This document shows, one piece after another, positions 25,057 through 33,800 of a DNA stretch of 42,928 bases; the stretch's first letter is position 1, and each line of letters starts with the position of its first letter. Below the pieces are notes generated by a model that was not told where the DNA came from, made no database searches, and was given only the letters and a program-made list of their open reading frames with translations. The stretch is taken from NCBI GenBank assembly GCA_902799555.1, contig CADCBB010000021.1, forward strand, positions 1 to 42,928, in the 5' to 3' direction. The stretch is from an uncultured Bacteroidales bacterium (GTDB lineage Bacteria; Bacteroidota; Bacteroidia; Bacteroidales; Paludibacteraceae). The translations under genes and the position numbers were made by a program.

Positions 25057-26120
25057 TACGCTTTTGTTATTTGTTGTAAAACATCAAGATATTGCCGATC
25101 CCATCTGGAATCCGGCTCCATGTAATTCCCCTCTCCCCACTCATTCCAGGACTTAAGCATCACAAGTTGGTTTTGCTTCTTATCCACAATCTGCTTAATG
25201 GCCTGTACATGGGTTCTAAATGCTTCGGGATTGGAACCGTTTAACAGGAATCCCCGCATCTTACTACGCGGCGTATGATCCCAATTAGGCAAAATAGTAG
25301 GTACTACCTGTTCCTCTTTCATCGCCGGCGAAGCAAAGAGATGTATGGCTCGGGCATAGTCATACACCAGCGGAGAACGACCACGCAGATAGTTTATGAA
25401 CGTAGCCCAATGATGCAAAGCCAAACCCAAACTGCGCTTCACATCCCCTAAGGGCACGATATTCACCGCATTAAATCCTAAGTCCAGGACGCGCTTTCTA
25501 TCCGTTGCCATTAATGCATGGCCTAATAGAAAAAGTCCGTTGAAACCGGCACTTTTTGCCATTTTTTGCCACCTTTCCGTCCATGCTTTTCCATCCAGCA
25601 AGTCGAAGGGCCGATAGACCATTAGTAGCGGCTTGCCGTCTACCTGTATATAGCGTTTATCGCGCAGCATCGGCAAAATCGCCTCAAAATGCGCTTGGTC
25701 GTCTTCGGGCGAATAGGTCTGCTCGATGAGCATACGATCGGGAGCGGTCTGCTGGTCGAGCCAGGTCTTGGCTTTCCAACTCTCGTTCGCCCAACCGAGA
25801 CAGAAGGGGAAATCGGGTTTGCCGCTCTCCATAACCTGCTGCAGCGGCTTCTCCAAGAGTTGCTTACCGCCAAACCAATAATGCCAATAACAAAAACCTT
25901 CTATGCCTGCCTCGCGTGCGAGTTGAGCCTGACGCTCTTTGATATCCGCGTCTAAGAGATTATAATAGCCCAATTCACCGGGTTCAACGGGCTGCTGATG
26001 CCCCTTAAACAAGGGCTTTCCGTTACGTACGCTGGTCCATTCGGTGAAGTCTTTTCCCCACCATTCGTCATTCTCGGGTATCGCATGGAACTGCGGCAGA
26101 TAATAAGCTATTACGCGCAT
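25056..26120 (-). CDS. WbsX-type GH99-like glycosyltransferase/hydrolase
   Basis: A 354-aa protein of the WbsX family (GH99-like TIM barrel), often found in O-antigen and capsule clusters. Landmarks: AYYLPQFHAIPENDEWWGKDFTEW at the start, GFCYWHYWFGGKQLLEKPL, FCLGWANESW, DGKPLLMVYRP and KSWNEWGEGNYMEPD near the end. No signal peptide or membrane segment, so it acts in the cytoplasm. Whether members transfer or cut glycosidic bonds is not settled; the company of GT4 genes favours a role in chain assembly or editing. It overlaps the gene before it by 10 bases and the one after by one base. Confidence 0.9.
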   Translation of the reverse strand: MRVIAYYLPQFHAIPENDEWWGKDFTEWTSVRNGKPLFKGHQQPVEPGELGYYNLLDADIKERQAQLAREAGIEGFCYWHYWFGGKQLLEKPLQQVMESGKPDFPFCLGWANESWKAKTWLDQQTAPDRMLIEQTYSPEDDQAHFEAILPMLRDKRYIQVDGKPLLMVYRPFDLLDGKAWTERWQKMAKSAGFNGLFLLGHALMATDRKRVLDLGFNAVNIVPLGDVKRSLGLALHHWATFINYLRGRSPLVYDYARAIHLFASPAMKEEQVVPTILPNWDHTPRSKMRGFLLNGSNPEAFRTHVQAIKQIVDKKQNQLVMLKSWNEWGEGNYMEPDSRWDRQYLDVLQQITKA

Positions 26121-27223
26121 AAAAGGGTTTGTATTTGTTGGTCAAACTGTTGGTTATTCACTAATTGCAAAGCCTTCTCTTGTCCGGCTTTTGCTATCGT
26201 CCGGCGGTATTCGGTATCCATACAAAGCATCAGAAGTCGCTCTAACTCTTCCAAGCGGTTAGGCGAGAAGAAAAGCGTTTCCTTGCCTGCTTCCAAGATC
26301 TCGGTCATTCCCGATTGATCCGTTTGCAGCACACATATGCCTGCTTGCATGGCTTCCAATACAACGAGCGGCATCGTCTCGCGCCAGGACGGAAGGACTA
26401 AGATATCTATTCGGTTGTAAAATTGCTCTACTTCCGATGTCTGCTCCATAATAGACACCACCGGCTCGCGCAAGTCCGTCATCTGCTCCACATACATTCT
26501 GTCGTGCTCATTCTTCGCGCCGCAAAGCAGCAACCGAACATCCGGCATCGTATCATGGATATCCACAAATGCCTGCATCAGCATCGGCAAGTTCTTTCGC
26601 TCCTCAAAATGTCCGATGAAACCGATGCAAATAGCATGTCGGAGGGTACCTCTATCGGGCGTAAAACGGATATGTTTGATAGGATTATAAACCACTTGCG
26701 CGTTCGCAAGCGTCCTATCTAACTCCTTGCTCCATTCTTCTTTTTGATGCTGCGAGATACAGATGATTTTATCGGTCACTTCGATCAAACTGCAGAAATA
26801 CTCCTTCAACGTAAAATGCCATCCAAATCGCTCATCCACCGGTTCGTGCCAATGCCAGATATGACGCACGTGAGTACGTTTTGCCAGTTCTGCACCTAAG
26901 ATCGTGATCGTGGTATTCGAATAGATGGTCGTCACGCGCTCTTGCTCCACATACCGCTCCAACTGCCGCAAGGTCCATAGATTGTATAAGCGAACCAAAC
27001 GGGTACGTAGGAGGTCTACGCCGCCTGCGCGATAGGGCAAAGGAAGCTCCTGCACATTCCGAATGCCTTGAAGCGCTTTCTCCATGCCTTCATCGGGAAC
27101 GATAGAAGGCACAACGACCGTCACACGCGCACCTCTGGCCGCACAAGCCTTGATAGCTTGCACCATCACCGCTTCAGCACCATGGATGCCGCGGGCATGC
27201 GATATGAAGAGGATATGACTCAT
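26111..27223 (-). CDS. GT4 family glycosyltransferase
   Basis: A 370-aa GT-B transferase. The N-terminal ILFISHARGIHGAEAVMVQA is the typical glycine-rich acceptor-domain start; then RHIWHWHEPVDERFGW, ICISQHQKEEW, CIGFIGHFEERKNLPMLMQAF and LPSWRETMPLVVLEAMQAGICVLQTD with the two conserved glutamates seven residues apart. Cytoplasmic, or peripheral to the inner membrane. It overlaps the EpsG-like gene by 4 bases and the WbsX gene by 10. Donor and linkage unknown. Confidence 0.92.
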   Translation of the reverse strand: MSHILFISHARGIHGAEAVMVQAIKACAARGARVTVVVPSIVPDEGMEKALQGIRNVQELPLPYRAGGVDLLRTRLVRLYNLWTLRQLERYVEQERVTTIYSNTTITILGAELAKRTHVRHIWHWHEPVDERFGWHFTLKEYFCSLIEVTDKIICISQHQKEEWSKELDRTLANAQVVYNPIKHIRFTPDRGTLRHAICIGFIGHFEERKNLPMLMQAFVDIHDTMPDVRLLLCGAKNEHDRMYVEQMTDLREPVVSIMEQTSEVEQFYNRIDILVLPSWRETMPLVVLEAMQAGICVLQTDQSGMTEILEAGKETLFFSPNRLEELERLLMLCMDTEYRRTIAKAGQEKALQLVNNQQFDQQIQTLLCA

Positions 27224-28404
27224 TGTTTTCGCTCTTTTTGGAAGGCTTTCTTCGATTGATCCAAGCGCTGTTTACCGGTACTCGGCCGCGGATTGATCTT
27301 ATATTCGATATAGTTCTGATATGGATTATAGGCTGCTGCTTGCGGTGCTTCCAGGAAGATACCGCGGGAGAAAGAGAAGCAATAGAGGGTAACGACGATC
27401 AGCCCTGCCAAACGCTCCAGGAAGAGCGGCAACACCTCCAAAACCATCGGCAGCAAAGCAATGATACCGATATAGAAGAAGAGCCGCACACGATTAGACA
27501 CCTCCACCAATTCGAAGCAATAATAATAGAGCACCAGACTGAGGGCGAACATATTGAGCATGATGGTGCCGTATGGCATGGCATCGAGCTTTTTCTTGAA
27601 GAACATGACCACAATGATCATCGCCAGATTGAGAATAAAACCGATACTCAGCCCGCGATTCACGGCAAACATCGCATTCTCCGTGTACATCTCCGCCTTA
27701 TCTGCATAGCTCTCTCCAAGCCATCCGGCCACCGTCAGGAAGATCGTTTGTATCCAAGGGATACCGGCTAACATCAGGACGGCGCCCAAACCGATAACCG
27801 TCAGATAGATCCATTCCGGCAGCTGACGATCGAGGAAGAAATAGAGCGGAATCATCAATGCCGCTACGCGATGGAAGGTACAGGCCAGCACAATAATGAG
27901 CATGTATTTCCATATCTCATGGGAGCGAAGGTACTGTAACGCAAAGAAACAGAGCGCCACGGCCGTCGCCTGACGGATATAGATCATCTCCAGATTAAAA
28001 TACAGAATACCGTAGTAGCACAGCAGAGCTACCACCGGATATTTGGTGTATTTATTCAGAGCGGATGTGATGAGCGTGATATTGATGAAGGTCACGATAA
28101 AGAAAAGATGCTGGATCGTGCCTCCCAAGGACTTGACGAACGCACAAAGGAGCACAAAACCCTCCTCTATTCCCATGTGCACCAACTCGGTAGGATGACC
28201 GATCAAACGGCTGAAAGAAGGCAAAGCGGCAAAAATATCGGTATATGCATCCCAATCCCCACCCGTTTCATAGCGTAAGCCGGCAATACCGATAAGCATC
28301 AGCGCGGCCAAACCGCTCAGGATTTGACGGCTGAGTTTATCATGCATCTGCACATTCAGCACCGCCAGCATAAACAATATGACAAAACAGATCAGATAGA
28401 ACAT
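27220..28404 (-). CDS. EpsG-like polysaccharide polymerase
   Basis: A 394-aa polytopic membrane protein of the EpsG/Wzy-like group. It has about ten to twelve hydrophobic segments, begins FYLICFVILFMLAVLN, and carries the GLRYETGGDWDAYTDIF segment that is diagnostic of EpsG-type proteins, with a long periplasmic stretch after it. The C-terminus is a basic cytoplasmic tail (STGKQRLDQSKKAFQKERKQ). In the Wzx/Wzy model it would join lipid-linked repeat units in the periplasm. It lies directly behind the flippase gene with a 13-base overlap, which supports the role. Confidence 0.87.
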   Translation of the reverse strand: MFYLICFVILFMLAVLNVQMHDKLSRQILSGLAALMLIGIAGLRYETGGDWDAYTDIFAALPSFSRLIGHPTELVHMGIEEGFVLLCAFVKSLGGTIQHLFFIVTFINITLITSALNKYTKYPVVALLCYYGILYFNLEMIYIRQATAVALCFFALQYLRSHEIWKYMLIIVLACTFHRVAALMIPLYFFLDRQLPEWIYLTVIGLGAVLMLAGIPWIQTIFLTVAGWLGESYADKAEMYTENAMFAVNRGLSIGFILNLAMIIVVMFFKKKLDAMPYGTIMLNMFALSLVLYYYCFELVEVSNRVRLFFYIGIIALLPMVLEVLPLFLERLAGLIVVTLYCFSFSRGIFLEAPQAAAYNPYQNYIEYKINPRPSTGKQRLDQSKKAFQKERKQ

Positions 28405-29636
28405 AGCTTACGTCCTTTTGTCATTAAGATGCTACTTACCAAGAGGCACTCCAGCAACTCTGCCGCGATCCAACTGATGCATACGCCTTTGACGCCGATA
28501 AGCGGCAAGAGCCATAGGTTCAAGCCCACGCAACACACCGCCAAGATAGCCCCCACCCAGGGCGCCCAACGCTGCAAGCCCATTCCATACAATCCTTGGA
28601 CGGTAAGCAAGGTAGCGATCATGACCAGGAACGGTATCGGCGAGAGCCATTTCAGCAACTCTATCGATGGCGCAAACCCTGCACCGTACATGATACGGAT
28701 CATGAGGGGCGCGCAGAGGAAGGTGATCAAAGATACCACGGCGGCGGCAGCTCCCGCCAAAAGCAGCACCTGCTTCAAGAACTTGGCTCCTTGCGCTTTG
28801 GATTGAGCAAAACGACGACTGATCTCCGGAAAGACAGCCATACTCACCGGCATGACCACCACCATATTAAGCGCCTGTATCAAGCGTTGCGCACCGGAGA
28901 AATAACCGATCACATCGTCCGCAGCGTACATACCGAGAATGGTCATATTCGCCGTCGTATAGAGCGCGACAAACACATTATTGAGGAATATCGGCGCACC
29001 GGCTTGCATCACCTCACGCAATGTCTGACGCGATAGCACAGGGCGGCTGATACCGAAATGACGAATCACATAGATCATCGCACCGATACCGATAAGGATA
29101 CTTGATGCCGACATCAGCAGCGGGTACAGACGGTAAGCGGACGCTTCGCGCACCAAAGAAAGCACCAGCACGGCACCTAAGAGCTTGGTAAAGAAATTCG
29201 CCCAGGCCATTTTATCCATCTGCTGGACGCCCTGCAGATACCATGTCGGGAAGAAGACGATACCGATATTGGCCAGCGCCGTATAGATATATAACTTCGG
29301 ATCGCAAGCCACGCGCTCCATGCAGAATGGCAGCACCGCCAAGATAGCAAAAGACAAGATCAGCAGCATCCCCTTGGCGGCGATCACCGACCAGAAAATG
29401 GCATCCGTTTTGGCCTTGTCTTCCCGTGCGATAGATATCTGACGCGTAGCGGAATATTCGAATCCGTAATTGATAAGGAGCGTAAGGTAGGTAATGATAT
29501 TCTGCGCATAACTGACGCTACCGAAGAGCGATGCCCCTAAAATACGGCTGATGATGGGCAATACCAAGAACGGAATCAGGTAGTTAGCCACCTGCAACAC
29601 TCCCAAGGATACGATATTTTTGTACAGCGTCTTCAC
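28392..29636 (-). CDS. polysaccharide flippase, Wzx-like (MOP superfamily)
   Basis: A 414-aa membrane protein with about twelve to fourteen hydrophobic segments. The N-terminus shows YLIPFLVLPIISRILGASLFGSVSYAQNI and GFEYSATRQISIAR, the standard Wzx/RfbX opening. It would flip undecaprenyl-linked oligosaccharide across the inner membrane for polymerisation. It is the first gene of the seven-gene polysaccharide operon, about 25 bases behind the predicted transcription start. No Wza/Wzc export genes or nucleotide-sugar synthesis genes are present, so O-antigen and capsule remain equally possible. Confidence 0.92.
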   Translation of the reverse strand: MKTLYKNIVSLGVLQVANYLIPFLVLPIISRILGASLFGSVSYAQNIITYLTLLINYGFEYSATRQISIAREDKAKTDAIFWSVIAAKGMLLILSFAILAVLPFCMERVACDPKLYIYTALANIGIVFFPTWYLQGVQQMDKMAWANFFTKLLGAVLVLSLVREASAYRLYPLLMSASSILIGIGAMIYVIRHFGISRPVLSRQTLREVMQAGAPIFLNNVFVALYTTANMTILGMYAADDVIGYFSGAQRLIQALNMVVVMPVSMAVFPEISRRFAQSKAQGAKFLKQVLLLAGAAAAVVSLITFLCAPLMIRIMYGAGFAPSIELLKWLSPIPFLVMIATLLTVQGLYGMGLQRWAPWVGAILAVCCVGLNLWLLPLIGVKGVCISWIAAELLECLLVSSILMTKGRKLCSI

Positions 29637-29667
29637 TCAGCTTACATATAAGCGCAATAAAAGTGCG

Positions 29668-29699
29668 CAAAGATACTGCTTTTTTTTGATATATACAAA
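29668..29699 (-). promoter_or_regulatory. promoter for the polysaccharide operon
   Basis: On the minus strand TTTG (29699-29696), then 20 bases with TATATATC, an A8 run and GCAG, then TATCTTTG (29675-29668). Predicted transcription start near 29661. It directly abuts the rpsP terminator, whose T-run overlaps the -33 box. Confidence 0.85.
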
Positions 29700-29729
29700 A
29701 AAAAAGTCCAAAACTTGCGTTTTAGACTT
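29696..29729 (-). terminator. intrinsic terminator of rpsP
   Basis: On the minus strand AAGTCTAAAAC, a GCAA tetraloop-like turn and GTTTTGGACTT form an 11-bp stem (29704-29729) with one T-G pair, followed by a long T-run. The plus strand also shows a CTTTTT after the stem, so it may work weakly both ways. Confidence 0.88.
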
Positions 29730-29754
29730 CTTTTTGCTAAGATAAAGCGGGTTT

Positions 29755-30318
29755 TTAAGCCTGTGCCTCCTCTGCGGGAGCCTCACCGTTAGCTTCTGCT
29801 TCTGCAGCGGCAGCTTCTTGAGCAGCCTCTTGCGCAGCAGCGGCAAGAGCAGCGGCAGCCTCAGCACGCTTCTGAGCGATAGCAGCAGCTTTTGCCTTGT
29901 TGGTCTCTACCTCTTGCGCGTGGAGAGCCTTCGCAGCAGCTACTTTCTTCTCTGCCTCAGCAGCACTGATTTTACCGGCCTTAGCATCTTTCTGAGCTTT
30001 CCAAGCGTCGAAACGCTTCTGAGCCTCTTCTTGGCTAAATGCGCCTTTGGCTACACCGCCGTTGAGGTGCTTCATGAGCAGTACACCCTCGTTCGAAAGG
30101 ATGGTACGTACGGTGTCAGTCGGCTGTGCACCTACGCCTACCCAATAGAGTGCGCGGTCAAAATTAAGGATGACTGCTGCAGGGTTGGTGTTGGGGTTGA
30201 ACGAACCGATACGTTCGATAATTCTGCCGTCACGCGGCGAGCGGCTGTCTGCTACTACGATGTGGTAGAAAGCGTAGTCTTTGTGACCATGACGAGCCAA
30301 ACGAATCTTTGTTGCCAT
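29755..30318 (-). CDS. rpsP: 30S ribosomal protein S16 with long alanine-rich tail
   Basis: Small-subunit protein needed for 30S assembly. Residues 1-85 are the S16 fold: [40 protein letters not shown] and [14 protein letters not shown]. Residues from about 110 to 187 are an extension rich in Ala, Glu, Lys and Gln, probably helical or disordered and ending in AEEAQA; such tails occur on S16 of many Bacteroidetes. I chose the ATG at 30318 (MATKIRL, 187 aa); the frame reaches 15 codons further up, but the extra part lies in the untranslated leader. It is a single-gene unit with its own promoter and terminator. trmD and rimM are not beside it. Confidence 0.95.
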   Translation of the reverse strand: MATKIRLARHGHKDYAFYHIVVADSRSPRDGRIIERIGSFNPNTNPAAVILNFDRALYWVGVGAQPTDTVRTILSNEGVLLMKHLNGGVAKGAFSQEEAQKRFDAWKAQKDAKAGKISAAEAEKKVAAAKALHAQEVETNKAKAAAIAQKRAEAAAALAAAAQEAAQEAAAAEAEANGEAPAEEAQA

Positions 30319-30386
30319 TTGTTTTTTGTCTTGTTTTATGGGCAGCGGATTACACGAATCCATACCCAGGTTAATAATAATGACGT

Positions 30387-30405
30387 CCCATTTTCACGAA
30401 ATGGG
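30387..30405 (-). promoter_or_regulatory. hairpin at the very 5' end of the rpsP leader
   Basis: CCCATTT and AAATGGG pair perfectly around a 5-base loop (TCACG on the plus strand). It lies at or just after the predicted start of the rpsP transcript (near 30402), about 70 bases before the start codon. It could stabilise the mRNA end or be a regulatory element; no known ribosomal-leader family was recognised. Confidence 0.5.
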
Positions 30406-30408
30406 CTG

Positions 30409-30440
30409 CAAAATTACTGCTTTTTTTTCATATACGCAAA
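30409..30440 (-). promoter_or_regulatory. promoter for rpsP, inside the end of the upstream gene
   Basis: On the minus strand TTTG (30440-30437), 20 bases with GTATATG, an A8 run and GCAG, then TAATTTTG (30416-30409). The -33 box lies in the last codons of the small membrane-tail protein gene, whose stop (30430-30428) falls in the promoter spacer. Confidence 0.85.
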
Positions 30441-30832
30441 TAATTCGTGTTTTTTTTGCGATTTGTATAGAAAATGTACAGTACAGCCATCAAAAGGAGC
30501 ACCAACGGACTGCCGATGGGAGTTGGAATCTGTCCAATCTCAGTTCCATCTCCTCCTGGATCTTCCTCTTCATCATCTATACCTTTGCGCTGCCGGTAAG
30601 GAGCTCCGTAAGGAGTTCCGCTACCCGGAGTATATACCGTGACATGCGTCGTTGGTGCGAACGTAGAGGTAGATTGGAATTGATAGGCCGGTCGTATATC
30701 TTCACTAAGCGTAGGTGTGGTGCGCCATGCAGATGGCTGTGTAGCGGGTTGATAAGCGCACAGTATGGGCTGACAACTCAATAATAACCACAAGGCTACA
30801 AGCCATTTATATATACTGTTTTTTCTCTTCAC
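30428..30832 (-). CDS. small secreted protein with C-terminal membrane tail
   Basis: I do not recognise this 134-aa protein. It has an N-terminal hydrophobic signal (about 9-25) with a lipobox-like LLSC at 17-20, although cleavage after ILCA is also possible; a Pro/Thr/Ser-rich middle (about 28-80); an acidic, glycine-rich patch DDEEEDPGGDG (86-96); the short motif TPIGSP (104-109), a hydrophobic segment (108-122) and a basic end (RKK at 125-127). The order motif - membrane segment - basic cluster is like C-terminal sorting signals of other systems. It begins 2 bases after the stop of the giant protein gene, so it is probably made from the same message and may be a partner on the cell surface. 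Confidence 0.7.
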   Translation of the reverse strand: MKRKNSIYKWLVALWLLLSCQPILCAYQPATQPSAWRTTPTLSEDIRPAYQFQSTSTFAPTTHVTVYTPGSGTPYGAPYRQRKGIDDEEEDPGGDGTEIGQIPTPIGSPLVLLLMAVLYIFYTNRKKNTNYLRI

Positions 30833-30834
30833 TC

Positions 30835-33800
30835 TTACCTCACTTTCTGTCCAAACATGGTATATACATGACCGTTACGGAGGATCAGTACCTGATCGTC
30901 CTTAATAATCTTTACTGCCTGCTCCTTGTCCCCCTCGAAGTTCCCGAAACCGGTCGTTATCGGTGCGTCCGGATCTTGCGGACGATATCCCGGGCGACGG
31001 ATGTAATAGCGCTTCTGATGACTCTGCGTCGGAGTCTCGACGGCAAGACATATACCGTCGATGATCGGGCGTTCGGTATCGGTCCACTCATCGTAGAGCA
31101 CTAATGGATCGTCAATATTATTCACGCCGGTGAACCACAGGTATGTAATCGGTTCGTAGTCCAAATCGCTCATATAGAACGAAATCGGGATATTGACGAT
31201 AGAGTCAAGCAAGTCGATACTCATACCGTTACCGTTCTCTACCGCATAGAGGTTGAACGGCGTGGTCGGCGTCAGGTTGGCGGAGTAGTTATCAATATTG
31301 ATGGTCGTCAAGATAGCATCCTCGCCATCCAGGATCTCGTTATGGTAGCCTTGTCCGAGCAACAAGTGCGATGTGCACCGTGCCGAAAGATCATTCGTTG
31401 CCGTAACGGTCATGATACCTTTTCGGCGGGCCGAAGACGTCGCACGGCGAGGTGCCGGAGAACGAGGCGGAGAAACGACTTGACTCGTGTCGGTCACAAC
31501 ACGATCGGTGTAGAGATGCAAGGTCAACTCCGTAGCCGCGCTTTTTTTCTCCAGCACCATCACGTGCATCGGCGGTAAATAACGGTTCGGATTGGTGATC
31601 TTATTATCTCCCTTTGCTTCGGCTGCTATCTTGGTCACCTCTGTGTATAGACTGGCCTTACCGCGTTCATCCATATAACCGATTTTTTCTACGAGATTCG
31701 TATTATTGTCGGCGATGAAGCCCCATATATCGAGATAGCCCATCGTCGGGTTACCGAAGACGAAGGACGTAGAAGAAACCGTATTGGTTAGCGTGATATC
31801 CTCGTAGCCGCCTACTGGCCTATATGCCAGTTTACCGGCTAAGCCGGCGCCTGCTAATTCTTCGCGCTTATTGCGCAAGTTGCCTACGTATTTATCATCG
31901 ATTCGTTCGCCGTACGTACCGTAATAATAATAGATATCATCGTCCTTAGGCAGGCGCACGACAGGCTCAACGCCTGCTTTCGTACGTACATAGACGGCAA
32001 AACCTTGTCCTACGGGCAGCGGCAGGTTCATTGCATTGGTCACCCTCGACCAGTCAGCCGACACGGTGCGGGCAGAGTCTGCGCCCGTCAGGTTCACATG
32101 ACTATTCGCCGTATTATAGACGGACAGCCAGAACGAAGCGTTTCCGGTCTTGTAACTACGTCCGGAAGCATCGAAATCACCTACTTCCCACAGCGGTGTT
32201 GTGCCCTGATCATCCGCATCCGCTATGAACAGGTCACCGCTGATCATACCCCTTACCGGGGCTGTACGGAATGCCCATTTTCTGTTGGGCAACTCCATAT
32301 CAACGATGGCCTCGCCGTAATCGAGGCGTTGCTGTTGACCGATCGCAGCGTTCGGCAGGAAACGGATGTAATCGCACTTATTATATTCGAAGCCGACCTG
32401 CTTAACGGAGTCGTAGGTAGCAGGAGCGGTCAGGTCAGGCAGTTCCGGATACGGTCTGCCGTCGGTCATGGCCGGGATGATGACCGCTGTAGTGGATAGC
32501 GGTGCGAAGCGGGCCGTGGCGTGGATAGGGTTATTATTCTGGTCAATACCCATCCAGTTGCCATGTTTGTTCCACTGCGTACTGATCGAGTCTTGCGGAT
32601 CCCAGCGCAGGTAACTCGGAACGACCGCAAGGGTGAACGGCACAGTTCCCACCTTACAACCTCCATCCAAGGTGTCCTTGCCTAGATGGGTCTGCAGGTC
32701 AATCTCGAATGTATAGGTATAACCCTGCTTCATCGTATAGTTGTTGCTGCTTGCCGGCTGCAAGGTGATATAGTTGCCTTTTATGTAGTACGATGCTCTT
32801 GGATAATCCAAATCGGGTACCAAGGCCAGTTTATGGAATCCCTCTTGGAAATCGGGATCATCGGTCGTACGCAGCTTGACGGAAGCGATTCCTATGTTCG
32901 GCATAATGGAATCGACCTTGAGTGTGATTTCCTGATTAGCCATGTTCATATCGGCCAGTACGACTACCGGCAGTTTCATCTCACTCGAGTCGCGGTTCAG
33001 TCCGCCTACGATGAGCGGTACCGCGGAGCTGGACTGCGGTTTGAGCTTGATCAGCAGCGGCAACGGACAAACCTCCACGCTCGAGTGTTGCTTCGTGTCG
33101 GTACCCGTACCCAATATCGGGAAGATGACATACTGCACCGAATCGCCGGCATAGACGTTGGCGGTTAGCGTCGGTTTGTAGAGCGTGAGGAATCCTTTGT
33201 TCACCAGGTCGGCAAGGATATCATACGGATGCGCCGTCGTATCCAGATCCACCTTCTCGGCATCTTTGATACGCTGCATCTCGTTACGGCTGACGGCGGC
33301 CAGGTTAGGTGCGAACTGGTTGGCATTATCGGTGCCCTTGGGTTCGCAACGCAGGATGTCTTTCACTACCTTCACGATGGTGCTATACGTGTAGCCGTAG
33401 CGTCTCTTAGGCGAACCGGTCAGATCGGCTGTGTCGCCGTACAGCAACCAGTCGTTGGCGCAAGTTCCGTTGAGGTTGATCGGCGCAACGCTATCCAGGT
33501 AGAGCGAGCCCTTGACGCGCAAACCGATATCATAGGTCGAGTTGGCGCACAGGTCGAGCGACTCGGTCGTGGGTTGCTCCTCACCGTTGAGTTCCAACAC
33601 CATCTGGTTGCTTACCTTGAGGTGGCTGGTCATACCGCACATACTACTGAGCATGTCCTTATAGGAGCCCGACATATGGACGGTAAAGGTATCGATGGCA
33701 TTCACGTTTGCACTATGTACGATATACTTCACAGGACGTATGTCCCCCTCGAGGATCTCGTAGATATAGCCCTCTTTGAAGATCTTGTATTCCGCATTCT

